This document shows, piece by piece, positions 1 through 6,313 of a DNA stretch of 22,598 nucleotides (position 1 is the first letter of the stretch; each line of letters begins with the position of its first letter). Source of the DNA: JALHNI01 sp031367405 (GTDB taxonomy: Bacteria > Acidobacteriota > Terriglobia > Bryobacterales > Bryobacteraceae); the NCBI GenBank assembly GCA_031367405.1, contig JANLPT010000018.1, forward strand, positions 1-22,598, read 5' to 3'. The translations under genes and the position numbers were made by a program. Below the pieces are notes generated by a model, which worked only from the letters and a program-made list of their open reading frames with translations, ran no database searches and was not told where the DNA came from.

Positions 1-352
1 CGACTTCCCACCGAATCCACCCTCAATCTAACCGAATTATTTGACCCCGCCTGCCATCATAAACGTGGAGGAACAAATGTCCACACCGAAACAAATCGCG
101 GTCAACCGTCGCAACGCCGAAAAGTCCACCGGACCCCGCACCGCATGACGCCGCTACCGTGACTATACAGTGACAATTTTGACAGTTCAGCAGTCCTGCG
201 ACGTCTAAGGGGTCGGTCCTCGAAAGGGCGTATCGCATCCTCGAGCAGGATGGTGCCTCGCACGAACGCGGCGATCAACTCAGTGATCCCGCATTATCAG
301 AAACCGGAGTTACTCGCCACTGCGCCCAATCAATTATGGAGCAGGGATCTTA
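1..352. other. Intergenic stretch without an intact gene
   Basis: Apart from the 23-codon remnant at 77-148, I find no convincing gene here. The longest open frames are short, lack a ribosome binding site and resemble nothing I recognise. After the remnant the sequence drops into a mixed, AT-richer patch with the direct repeat TGACA-N4-TGACA (near 170-184). A short open frame then ends at the TAA near 354. The stretch may be eroded coding DNA. Confidence 0.5.
77..148 (+). pseudogene. Truncated N-terminus of a 'STGPRT' acidobacterial family protein
   Basis: A clear Shine-Dalgarno GGAGG (67-71) precedes an ATG at 77. The 23 codons read MSTPKQIAVNRRNAEK followed by STGPRTA and then a TGA. This opening (PKQIA-NRRNA-KSTGP-T) is the characteristic start of a family of unknown function, usually a few hundred residues long, often seen in Acidobacteria and Planctomycetes. 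There the motif normally continues into an EGK..S..NALKHG segment. Here the stop comes at once and I could not find the continuation in any frame downstream. I therefore call it a remnant with its original start and RBS preserved. It could also be a real micro-ORF, which I consider less likely. The family match is from memory of the motif. Confidence 0.6.
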
Positions 353-379
353 CTAAGTGTTGCTGGCCAGCGACTTAGT
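352..379. repeat. Inverted repeat (ACTAAGT / ACTTAGT with inner GCTGG/CCAGC)
   Basis: Outer arms ACTAAGT (352-358) and ACTTAGT (373-379) enclose the perfect palindrome GCTGGCCAGC (362-371). It lies about 95 nt beyond the stop of the minus-strand TIGR03437-type gene and could act as a transcription barrier. There is no clear T-run, so it is not a textbook intrinsic terminator. Confidence 0.5.
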
Positions 380-412
380 CAGCCCGGTTGGATTTGGGCT
401 CTGTCCCCAAGC

Positions 413-432
413 CCCACGGCCAACGCCGTGGG
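413..432 (-). terminator. Possible hairpin terminator of the TIGR03437-type gene
   Basis: A perfect 8-bp stem CCCACGGC / GCCGTGGG with a CAAC loop lies 41 nt past the stop codon of the minus-strand gene. It is GC-rich and stable, but no U-tract follows on the minus strand, so its role as a terminator is uncertain. Confidence 0.4.
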
Positions 433-473
433 CGAGTAAACAACTCCGGCCCGATTCGGCGGAAGCAAACTTA

Positions 474-2210
474 CTAGCGCCAGGTGACGGTGCTGAGTGC
501 GCCGATGGCGTAGGTGAAGATGCCGAGGTCGATGTTGCCACCGGCGCGCAAAGGAGCCGAGAAGCGGCCGTTCGTCTCGGAGGACGTGGTCTGCTGAAGG
601 GCCAGAATGCCGACACCGGTGCCATCGGTGATGCTACCGGTGGAGGCGGCCAGCTGTGAGAGAACAGCGGCGGGCACCGTGAAGGTGCGCGCGTCGCCCT
701 TGGCGGTACAGATGAAGGTCGACGTATCGAAGATCGGATTCTGCATGGTCCCACCGGCTCTGACGCCGGAACTGCCGAAGATAGTGATGATGTCCGTCGC
801 CTCGCCACCGGTCCAATTCACCGTCAGCCCACTGGAGCGAATCACGGTACTGAAGGATGCTTGATTGGTCCAGACGATCGGGGCCGGTACCCGAACCGAG
901 GCGCTGAAAGCACCGACGTCCGTACCGCCATTTCCGGCGAGGGTGAAGTTGCCCGGCGTGATGCCGGCCGAGGGCGTCTGGCCAGGAATGACGATGCCCG
1001 GGAAGAGACCGCCCGTGGGATCGCCCAGCGCCGCAGAATAGAAATTCGTGCCGCCCGTTTTCGGCACCGGCTTGTTCGTGATGCCCGGGCCGTTCAAAGT
1101 CAGCGCGGTGCCCGCATCCAGCAGCTTCGCGGTGACGCCCACCACATTGCCAGACTGGTCAGCTAGAACGCGAGAAACGGCGCAAGAGCCAATGTTGACG
1201 AACAGGCCCGCCGTGTTCGAGCTGGTGACATCGGCAATAGTGGATAGCGTGACTGCCTCGAATTCGCCAGACACAGCTTCCGTCTTGATATTCAGATTTT
1301 GTCCGAGAATACTAACCTGGATCGACTGGGAAGACAGCGCGAAGCTGCCAAAGGTCAAAGCGCCCCCTGCGTCCAAACGCCGCAGGGCGTCGGCGCTGTA
1401 GATCGGATGTGTGCAAATGCTGGCACCATCAGGAGCGATGGAGACGGTGGTGGTGGAATTGGTGAAGGCACCGGCGACGCGAATGCGCAGAGGGACGGTG
1501 CAGCCGAGGGTGACATTGGCCGGCAGCGTGAGATTGATTTGGTCAAGGCCGGGGCTGCCGGGCGAACGGCCGGCATAGATAGGGTCAATCTCGACGTCGC
1601 CGACGAAGACGCGCAGGCTGGTGGGGCCCTTCAGGTCCTGCAAGCCGGGCGGTTGGTCATCGCGAGCCGCGATGGGGCCCATGCCGGTGCCATAGAGGAT
1701 CAGCGTTTGTCCGGGCTTGGCGGGGGTTCCGAACTGGTTAATGGGGAGCGTGGCCGCGCCAGCGACAAAGTTCTGAATGACGGCCGGACCGGTGCCACTG
1801 CCGGCGAGCGAGACAAGGGCAAAGTTGCGGGAAACAACGCTGACGCGCAGGGGCGCGCTGGTGCTGTTGTTGTAGGTGACGGTGACGTTGTAGTCGCCCA
1901 CCGGAGTTTGGGAAGGCAGTATACCGGCGACTTGGGCACCGAGCGTGTAGGCAATCAGGGCATCGTAGAAGGTGCCCCCGGCGACGGGGGTAAAGCGCAT
2001 GCTGGTGCCGGCTAAGGTGGTGGGTACGGGAAAGGCCGAGGCCTGGACGATGGTGGCGGGGCCCATATTGGTACCAAAGGCCACAAATATAGAGCCCTGG
2101 GCAATACCGGCAGAATAATTGGCGGCGTTAGCGAGTCCGCGCAGGGTGGGTTGTGCCCAAGCCGAGCCGATAGCGGCGAGGCAAAAAAGCGCTGTCGAAA
2201 CAAATTTCAT
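474..2210 (-). CDS. Secreted TIGR03437-type protein with long beta-rich C-terminus
   Basis: This is a 578-residue exported protein. The start is ATG at 2210, 7 nt after AGGAG (2216-2220). A longer frame to 2246 has no such site. Residues 1-19 form a signal peptide ending AWA before Gln-Pro. Residues 22-260 carry the pattern of the TIGR03437 family: LRGLANAANYSAG near the start, GQTLILYGTGMGPI at 168-180, then YAGRSPGSPGLDQINLTLP, a GC-VPLRIRVAG strand and NSTTTVSIAP. The family is greatly expanded in Solibacter-like Acidobacteria and its function is unknown; a beta-sandwich adhesion or binding role on the surface is inference. The TIGR03437 unit is usually C-terminal in large proteins. Here about 310 Gly/Ser/Thr-rich residues (260-578) follow it, with no domain I recognise. 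The gene stands alone, with hairpins beyond both ends. Confidence 0.85.
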   Translation of the reverse strand: MKFVSTALFCLAAIGSAWAQPTLRGLANAANYSAGIAQGSIFVAFGTNMGPATIVQASAFPVPTTLAGTSMRFTPVAGGTFYDALIAYTLGAQVAGILPSQTPVGDYNVTVTYNNSTSAPLRVSVVSRNFALVSLAGSGTGPAVIQNFVAGAATLPINQFGTPAKPGQTLILYGTGMGPIAARDDQPPGLQDLKGPTSLRVFVGDVEIDPIYAGRSPGSPGLDQINLTLPANVTLGCTVPLRIRVAGAFTNSTTTVSIAPDGASICTHPIYSADALRRLDAGGALTFGSFALSSQSIQVSILGQNLNIKTEAVSGEFEAVTLSTIADVTSSNTAGLFVNIGSCAVSRVLADQSGNVVGVTAKLLDAGTALTLNGPGITNKPVPKTGGTNFYSAALGDPTGGLFPGIVIPGQTPSAGITPGNFTLAGNGGTDVGAFSASVRVPAPIVWTNQASFSTVIRSSGLTVNWTGGEATDIITIFGSSGVRAGGTMQNPIFDTSTFICTAKGDARTFTVPAAVLSQLAASTGSITDGTGVGILALQQTTSSETNGRFSAPLRAGGNIDLGIFTYAIGALSTVTWR

Positions 2211-2234
2211 GAAAGCTCCTCCAAAAAAAACAAC

Positions 2235-2265
2235 CCGTACAATCACGCGAAGTACGGTGCGTACT
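2235..2265. promoter_or_regulatory. Palindrome cluster upstream of the TIGR03437-type gene
   Basis: AGTACG-GTG-CGTACT (2251-2265) is a perfect 6-bp inverted repeat. Its left part also pairs with CCGTAC at 2235-2240 (GTACGG at 2252-2257), giving two mutually exclusive hairpins. They lie 25-55 nt upstream of the start codon, so they sit in the promoter or leader of this single gene and could be an operator or an RNA switch. No regulator is known. Confidence 0.4.
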
Positions 2266-2550
2266 CCTATTGTGCGCTAGTACCCGGCGAGGCTCAAGCG
2301 GAAATTACGGAAGTGTGATGGTGAACACGCTGTTGGCTTCGCTGGTGCTGCGACCCCAGCGTATCAGGCGGGACATGGGGCGCAAAAGCCGGGCCGGGCT
2401 TCGCAGCAATCAGCGTCTTGGCCGACTCGGGAGAGGGCGATCTGGCCTTTCGCGTGGTGATGAGAAAAGGGGTGGCGGCAAGAAGTGTGCGGCGTTACAT
2501 CGGCGTCAGTCTACCCGAGCCAGCGAATGGTACACTATGGGTGTCCTTGA
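2266..2550. other. Divergent intergenic region before tatA
   Basis: This stretch lies between the leader of the minus-strand TIGR03437-type gene and tatA. Several frames are open because the DNA is GC-rich, and some read as Arg/Gly-rich peptides. None has a ribosome binding site or a recognisable motif, and the one running across tatA (to 2642) is in the wrong frame. A weak extended -10 (TGG-TACACT, to 2536) sits 27 nt before the tatA start, without a good -35. I see no gene here. Confidence 0.4.
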
Positions 2551-2562
2551 TAGGAGGCGATT

Positions 2563-2742
2563 ATGGGTCCGTTGGGTATGCAGGAACTATTGATCATTTT
2601 GGTGATCGCCGTTTTCCTGTTTGGCAGCAAGAAACTCCCTGATTTGGCAAAAGGCTTAGGCGAAGGCATCAAGAACTTCAAGAAAGCTTTGAAGACCGAA
2701 GATGATCCCACGCCGCCGGACGACAAGAAAAAAGAGGCCTAA
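2563..2742 (+). CDS. tatA: Sec-independent (Tat) translocase subunit TatA/TatE
   Basis: This 59-residue protein begins at ATG 2563, 6 nt after TAGGAGG (2551-2557). It starts MGPLGMQELLIILVIAVFLF, the single N-terminal membrane helix, followed by GSKKLPDLAKGLGEGIKNFK. That is the TatA hinge (FGSKKLP) and amphipathic helix, with the conserved Phe-Gly at residues 20-21. A short acidic then Lys-rich tail ends the protein. TatA oligomers form the channel through which twin-arginine substrates cross the inner membrane folded. At 59 residues it is at the short end for TatA, and TatB is usually much longer, so TatA/TatE fits best. No tatB or tatC is adjacent, and it appears to be a one-gene unit closed by the terminator at 2811-2836. 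Confidence 0.93.
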   Translation: MGPLGMQELLIILVIAVFLFGSKKLPDLAKGLGEGIKNFKKALKTEDDPTPPDDKKKEA

Positions 2743-2810
2743 GGGCCCTCCGGCAACCATTCACCATCGGTTGGATCCGCAGTTCAGGCCAACCGGCTTA
2801 CAGAAACAAG

Positions 2811-2836
2811 AAAAGCCCCGCACACGCGGGGCTTTT
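2811..2836. terminator. Strong bidirectional intrinsic terminator between tatA and the HU gene
   Basis: A perfect 11-bp stem, AAAAGCCCCGC (2811-2821) with GCGGGGCTTTT (2826-2836), has a 4-nt ACAC loop. Read on the plus strand it ends in TTTTCGTTT. Read on the minus strand it ends in TTTTCTTGTTT. It can therefore terminate both convergent genes, tatA (+) and the HU gene (-). Confidence 0.9.
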
Positions 2837-2858
2837 CGTTTGCGGCGTAAGAAGAGAA

Positions 2859-3203
2859 CTACTTCTTCTTCGCTGCCGCCTTCACCGGGGCAGCCGCCGG
2901 AGCCTTCACCGCTTTCGGCGGAACGATGGCGTCCTTCACCGCTTTCGCGATGCGGAACTTCACCACCTTCTTGGCGGGAATCTTGATCGCCACACCCGTC
3001 GCCGGATTGCGGCCCATGCGAGCCTTGCGTTCCTGACGCACCAGGCGGCCGATGCCCGGGATGATGAACACCCCGTTCTTTTTCGTTTCGCTTACCGCGA
3101 TTGAGGTAAGACCGTCCATGACAGCCTTGGCCTGCTTCTTGGTGATTTCGGCCCCCTCCGCGAGTTTCGCGACAAGCTGGGTCTGAGTCATCTTGTCAGC
3201 CAT
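2859..3203 (-). CDS. HU-family DNA-binding protein with Lys/Ala/Pro tail
   Basis: This is a 114-residue nucleoid protein. The start is ATG 3203, preceded by AAGGAGAA; the frame continues upstream to 3332 without support. Residues 5-92 are an HU/IHF core. They include the dimer helices (TQTQLVAKLAEGAEITKKQAKAVMDGL), a beta-arm with GRNPATG at 64-70 (the conserved minor-groove-intercalating Asn-Pro) and the closing PAKKVVKFRIAKAVKDAI. After about residue 95 there is a tail of roughly 20 residues rich in Pro, Ala and Lys that ends in KKK. It recalls histone H1 and the tails of mycobacterial HupB-type proteins, and probably adds nonspecific DNA or RNA affinity. HU is about 90 residues, so the tail is the whole excess. 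Transcribed alone from the promoter at 3321-3349. Confidence 0.93.
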   Translation of the reverse strand: MADKMTQTQLVAKLAEGAEITKKQAKAVMDGLTSIAVSETKKNGVFIIPGIGRLVRQERKARMGRNPATGVAIKIPAKKVVKFRIAKAVKDAIVPPKAVKAPAAAPVKAAAKKK

Positions 3204-3320
3204 AGTTATTCTCCTTATTGATTTCCCGTTTGAACATCGTTGAGGCGGCACGGTAGGTGCGCTCTCTCGCATCTTTGCGCCGCGCTTTCGCACGAGCACC
3301 AAAGGGCGATTACGACCATG

Positions 3321-3349
3321 ATGATACGGCACCTATCGGAGTGATGCAA
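3321..3349 (-). promoter_or_regulatory. Predicted sigma-70-type promoter of the HU gene
   Basis: On the minus strand TTGCAT (3344-3349) and TATCAT (3321-3326) are separated by 17 nt. The -10 matches consensus at 5 of 6 positions; the -35 is weak. Transcription would start near 3314, giving a leader of about 110 nt. Confidence 0.5.
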
Positions 3350-3361
3350 GCCAATTGTCAC

Positions 3362-3388
3362 AAAAATGGCCGGAAAACGGCCTTTTTT
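3362..3388 (-). terminator. Intrinsic terminator downstream of recA
   Basis: The stem GGCCG (3368-3372) / CGGCC (3378-3382) has a 5-nt loop and is flanked by A5 (3362-3366) and T6 (3383-3388). On the minus strand it reads hairpin then ATTTTTG, about 95 nt past the recA stop. It can also work on the plus strand, where T6 follows directly. Confidence 0.75.
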
Positions 3389-3475
3389 AGCGTTTGAGGG
3401 CCCCGGAATGGCTAATTTTTCAATAAAACATCAGAGGTGACTAATGTTTAGAGCAATTCCGGGGGCTGGATCGGA

Positions 3476-4555
3476 CTACTTGCGGCCCGCCGCCGCGATG
3501 GTTTTCTCCGCCTTTTCCGGCTTCGTTCCGCCGTTCTCTTCGGGCGCGGGCGTTCGCTTACCCAGGTTCAAGTGCGTGCGCAATTCCGTATCGAGAATGG
3601 CCGCCATGTCCGGATTGTCCTTGAGAAACTGCTTCGCATTCTCCCGGCCTTGCCCGATGCGCTCGCCGCGGAAGCTATACCAGGATCCGCTCTTCTCCAC
3701 CAGATTCTTCGCCACGCCCTGATCCACCAAATCGCCTTCGCGCGAGATGCCCTCGCCGTACATGATGTCGAACTCGGCCTCGCGAAACGGCGACGCCACC
3801 TTGTTCTTGACGATCTTCACCTTGGTCCGGTTGCCCGCCACCACATCGCCGTCTTTGATTTGCGCGATGCGGCGAATGTCGATGCGGATCGAAGAGTAAA
3901 ACTTCAGGGCGCGGCCACCGGAAGTCGTTTCCGGACTACCGAACATGACGCCGATCTTCTCGCGAATCTGGTTGATGAAAATGAGGCACGTATTCGATTT
4001 CGACACAATGCCGGTGAGCTTGCGCATCGCTTGCGACATCAGCCGGGCCTGAATGCCGACGAAGACGTCGCCCATCTCGCCATCGAGTTCGGCTTTCGGC
4101 ACCAGCGCGGCCACCGAATCTACCACGAGTACGTCGATCGATCCCGAACTCACCAGGGCCGAGGTGATCTCGAGAGCCTGCTCCGCCCAGTCCGGCTGCG
4201 AGACCAGCAGATTGTCGACGTCCACCCCCAGTTTGCGGGCGTAGATGGGGTCAAGCGCGTGCTCGACGTCCACAAACGCGGCCATGCCGCCCAGCTTCTG
4301 CGCCTCGGCGATCACCTGCAAAGAGAGCGTCGTTTTGCCCGATGACTCGGGCCCGAAGATCTCGCAAATTCTGCCGCGCGGCAAGCCGCCGACGCCTAGT
4401 GCCCAATCCACCGAAATGGAGCCGGTCGGAATTACCGACACGGGCACGATCGCTTCGCTCGAGCCAAGGCGCACGATGGAGCCTTTGCCGAACTGCTTTT
4501 CTATATTCCCGAGAGTGGCTGTCAAATTTTTCAGCCGTTCTTTTTCATCGATCAT
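3476..4555 (-). CDS. recA: Recombinase RecA
   Basis: This 359-residue protein is the ATP-dependent strand-exchange protein that also triggers the SOS response. I chose the start ATG 4555 (MIDEKERLKNL), preceded by AGAAGG. An upstream in-frame ATG (at 4594) has no ribosome site. Visible motifs are the N-terminal helix with QFGKGSIVRLG (21-31), Walker A GPESSGKTT (68-76), Walker B VLVVDSVAAL (142-151), loop L1 near 155-170 (ELDGEMGDVFVGIQARLMSQA), NQIREKIGVMFGSPETTSGGRALKFY including L2 (195-220), and the C-terminal VKNKVASPF and GEGISREGDLVD. The tail is Lys/Glu-rich, unlike the purely acidic E. coli tail. One oddity: the near-invariant PDTGEQALEI reads PDWAEQALEI (121-130). Length and order are normal, and the gene stands alone. 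Confidence 0.98.
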   Translation of the reverse strand: MIDEKERLKNLTATLGNIEKQFGKGSIVRLGSSEAIVPVSVIPTGSISVDWALGVGGLPRGRICEIFGPESSGKTTLSLQVIAEAQKLGGMAAFVDVEHALDPIYARKLGVDVDNLLVSQPDWAEQALEITSALVSSGSIDVLVVDSVAALVPKAELDGEMGDVFVGIQARLMSQAMRKLTGIVSKSNTCLIFINQIREKIGVMFGSPETTSGGRALKFYSSIRIDIRRIAQIKDGDVVAGNRTKVKIVKNKVASPFREAEFDIMYGEGISREGDLVDQGVAKNLVEKSGSWYSFRGERIGQGRENAKQFLKDNPDMAAILDTELRTHLNLGKRTPAPEENGGTKPEKAEKTIAAAGRK

Positions 4556-4618
4556 GGAAGTACCTTCTTGCGTTTGGTCGTCCGGCGAACTCATTTGGAC
4601 ATAGTTCGGCCAGCTCAC

Positions 4619-4645
4619 GTTCTCGGGGGGAGAACTCACAGTATA
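4619..4645 (-). promoter_or_regulatory. recA -10 box and overlapping palindrome (candidate SOS operator)
   Basis: On the minus strand TATACT (4640-4645) is a good -10 box; no convincing -35 is present. Immediately downstream, where transcription should start (about 4633), is the perfect inverted repeat GTTCTC-N5-GAGAAC (4619-4635). The spot is typical for a repressor operator. It is not one of the LexA boxes I know, so assignment to LexA is inference. Confidence 0.45.
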
Positions 4646-4717
4646 CCGCCCTTCTATTAGTGGATTGCGCGGCCCAGTCCTCTCATTTATTTGCAATCTT
4701 TTTTGCGGGGAGTACGC

Positions 4718-4745
4718 TGGACAAACGCGGGGTACGCTATATAAT
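4718..4745 (+). promoter_or_regulatory. Predicted promoter of the GYF/RDD-MoxR operon
   Basis: TGGACA (4718-4723, 5 of 6 to TTGACA) and a perfect TATAAT (4740-4745) are separated by 16 nt. The predicted start is near 4752, 30 nt before the first gene. It is the best sigma-70-type promoter in the window and the only obvious one for the following ten kilobases. Confidence 0.65.
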
Positions 4746-4781
4746 CGGGCAGATACGGTCGGCAAGCCGAAAGGAAGCGCA

Positions 4782-5519
4782 ATGTCCTGGTTTTATTCCG
4801 CAGGTGGCGAACAGAAGGGTCCCGTGGAGATAGCGGAGTTCGAGTCGCTCATCGCTACCGGTGTCATCCGGCCAGAAACTCTGGTCTGGCAGCCGGGCAT
4901 GCCGAACTGGCAATCGGCCTCCGAAACGCGGCCGGACCTGCTGCCGCCATCCATCCCGGGCACCCTGAGCGCTGGCACCCTTTCTGGCGCCCTGAGCATG
5001 CCCATGTATGCCGCCGGACCACCGGCTCTCACCGGTGGGAGACTCTATGGCGGCTTCTGGCTGCGCCTCTTGGCCCGCTTCATCGACGGCCTCGTACTCT
5101 TCATTCCGTCCTTCACCGTGATCATGCTTGTGATGGGAACGTCGTTTTTCACATCCCTGCTCGCCGGCGACTTCTCCGTGCTCACCAGAGGCACCTCCAT
5201 GTTCATCGTCGCCGGACTCATCAATGCCGCGATGTACGCCGCCTACGAGGCTTTCACCACCAGCACCTACGGCGGCACCCTCGGCAAGATGGCGCTGGGC
5301 CTCCGCGTCATCCTACCCGATGGCGGCATGCTCAACCTCCAGCAAGCGCTTATTCGGCACTTGATCTACGCCGGGGGCAGCATCCTCGGAGCGCTGGTTC
5401 CCATGGCCAGCGTCCTCAATGGCCTGTGGATTCTGGCCGACAACGTCTCCGCCGCCTTCGACCCCCAAAAGCGCGCCCTCCACGACCGGATCGCCAACAC
5501 CTTCGTCGTCAAGAAATAG
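4782..5519 (+). CDS. GYF_2-RDD membrane protein, first gene of the operon
   Basis: This 245-residue protein starts at ATG 4782 after AAGGAAG; the longer frame back to 4665 runs through the promoter. Residues 2-48 (WFYSAGG..GPVEIAEFESLIATG.I.PETLVWQPGMPNWQSA) are a GYF_2 domain, a small fold that binds peptides or mediates protein contacts. A Pro/Gly/Ser/Ala-rich linker leads to an RDD domain (about 86-243): GGFWLRLLARFIDGLVLF with the Arg-Asp pair, further membrane segments at 138-155 and 197-217, GGTLGKMALGLRV, and FDPQKRALHDRIANTFVV at the end. RDD proteins are polytopic inner-membrane proteins of mostly unknown role, some linked to ion transport. The GYF domain should face the cytoplasm. 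The next gene has the same architecture, so the pair probably arose by duplication. Confidence 0.88.
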   Translation: MSWFYSAGGEQKGPVEIAEFESLIATGVIRPETLVWQPGMPNWQSASETRPDLLPPSIPGTLSAGTLSGALSMPMYAAGPPALTGGRLYGGFWLRLLARFIDGLVLFIPSFTVIMLVMGTSFFTSLLAGDFSVLTRGTSMFIVAGLINAAMYAAYEAFTTSTYGGTLGKMALGLRVILPDGGMLNLQQALIRHLIYAGGSILGALVPMASVLNGLWILADNVSAAFDPQKRALHDRIANTFVVKK

Positions 5520-5560
5520 CCTTTTACTGAGTGCCGCCATGTGCGGTACCCTCTGGGAAC

Positions 5561-6310
5561 ATGCCCTGGTTCTACGCCGAAGGCACGCAACAGACTGCCG
5601 AACGGCGCGGTCCTCTGGACGATGCCACCTTTGAAGCCATGGCCCATAGCGGCCGCCTGCGCGCCAACACCCTCGTCTGGCAGACCGGTATGGCCGAGTG
5701 GCAGCCGCTCTCCGTCGCCCGCCCTGACCTGGCCCTCACCCCACCCAGCCTCAGCGAAGCGCCACCCCCGGTCGCGTTTTGCTCGATGTGCGGCGTCCCC
5801 CATCCCCCCGAAGATTTAATCGGTTTCAGCGGAAGGCAGATCTGCGCGGCCTGCAAACCGCGTTTCGCCCAAGCCCTCACCCTTGGCCTCGATCTCAGCC
5901 TGCCCCGCCCGCGCTACGCCGGCTTCTGGATCCGCTTCGGCGCGCGTCTCATCGACGGCATGCTGATATTCATCGTCCAACTCTCGCTCACCCTCAGCGT
6001 CACCGCCTTGGCCGGCCAGAATGCCATCCTCTCCGCGATCGTGCTCATCCTCAGCGTCGTGGGGCCGGTGGTCTATGAAGTAGCGATGACCATCAAGTAC
6101 CGGGCGACGCTCGGCAAGTTGGCCCTCGGTATCCGCATCTTGCGCGCCGACGGCTCGCCTCTTACTTGGAGCCGTGTGCTCGGCCGTCACTTCGCCCAGC
6201 TACTCAGCGCCACCATCCTCTTAATTGGCTATCTGATGGTCGCCTTCGATCCGCGTAAACAGGCCCTGCATGACCGTCTCTGCGATACCGTGGTGGTGTA
6301 CGAACACTAA
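5561..6310 (+). CDS. GYF_2-zinc ribbon-RDD membrane protein
   Basis: This 249-residue protein is a diverged paralogue of the preceding gene. I chose ATG 5561 because MPWFYAEG aligns with MSWFYSAG there. There is no good Shine-Dalgarno, and a GTG at 5531 is the alternative. Domains are GYF_2 (2-52, with LVWQTGMAEWQPLS), a Pro-rich linker, a zinc ribbon between linker and membrane part (C74-x2-C77 ... C95-x2-C98) that the first paralogue lacks, and RDD (118-247). The RDD part shows GFWIRFGARLIDGMLIF, RATLGKLALGIRI and FDPRKQALHDRLCDTVVV. It lies 41 nt after the first gene and 3 nt before the next. The fusion suggests an adaptor role in which the cytoplasmic GYF and zinc parts recruit partners to the membrane; this is inference. 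Confidence 0.87.
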   Translation: MPWFYAEGTQQTAERRGPLDDATFEAMAHSGRLRANTLVWQTGMAEWQPLSVARPDLALTPPSLSEAPPPVAFCSMCGVPHPPEDLIGFSGRQICAACKPRFAQALTLGLDLSLPRPRYAGFWIRFGARLIDGMLIFIVQLSLTLSVTALAGQNAILSAIVLILSVVGPVVYEVAMTIKYRATLGKLALGIRILRADGSPLTWSRVLGRHFAQLLSATILLIGYLMVAFDPRKQALHDRLCDTVVVYEH

Positions 6311-6313
6311 CGC

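Noticed and set aside
1299..2015. 238-codon open frame antisense to the TIGR03437-type gene
   Set aside because: The Gly/Asp/Arg-rich composition is typical of a shadow frame, and the opposite frame has a signal peptide and a known domain pattern.
2270..2593. Open frame across the region before tatA
   Set aside because: Arg/Gly-rich, without a ribosome site, and it overlaps the well-supported tatA in another frame.
3572..4345. 257-codon open frame antisense to recA
   Set aside because: It is the mirror of the GC-rich recA codons; it has no ribosome site and reads as low-complexity Arg/His/Leu-rich protein.
4619..4635. Standard LexA box at recA
   Set aside because: GTTCTC-N5-GAGAAC is not CTGT-N8-ACAG, GAAC-N4-GTTC or the direct GTTC-N7-GTTC; kept only as a candidate operator.
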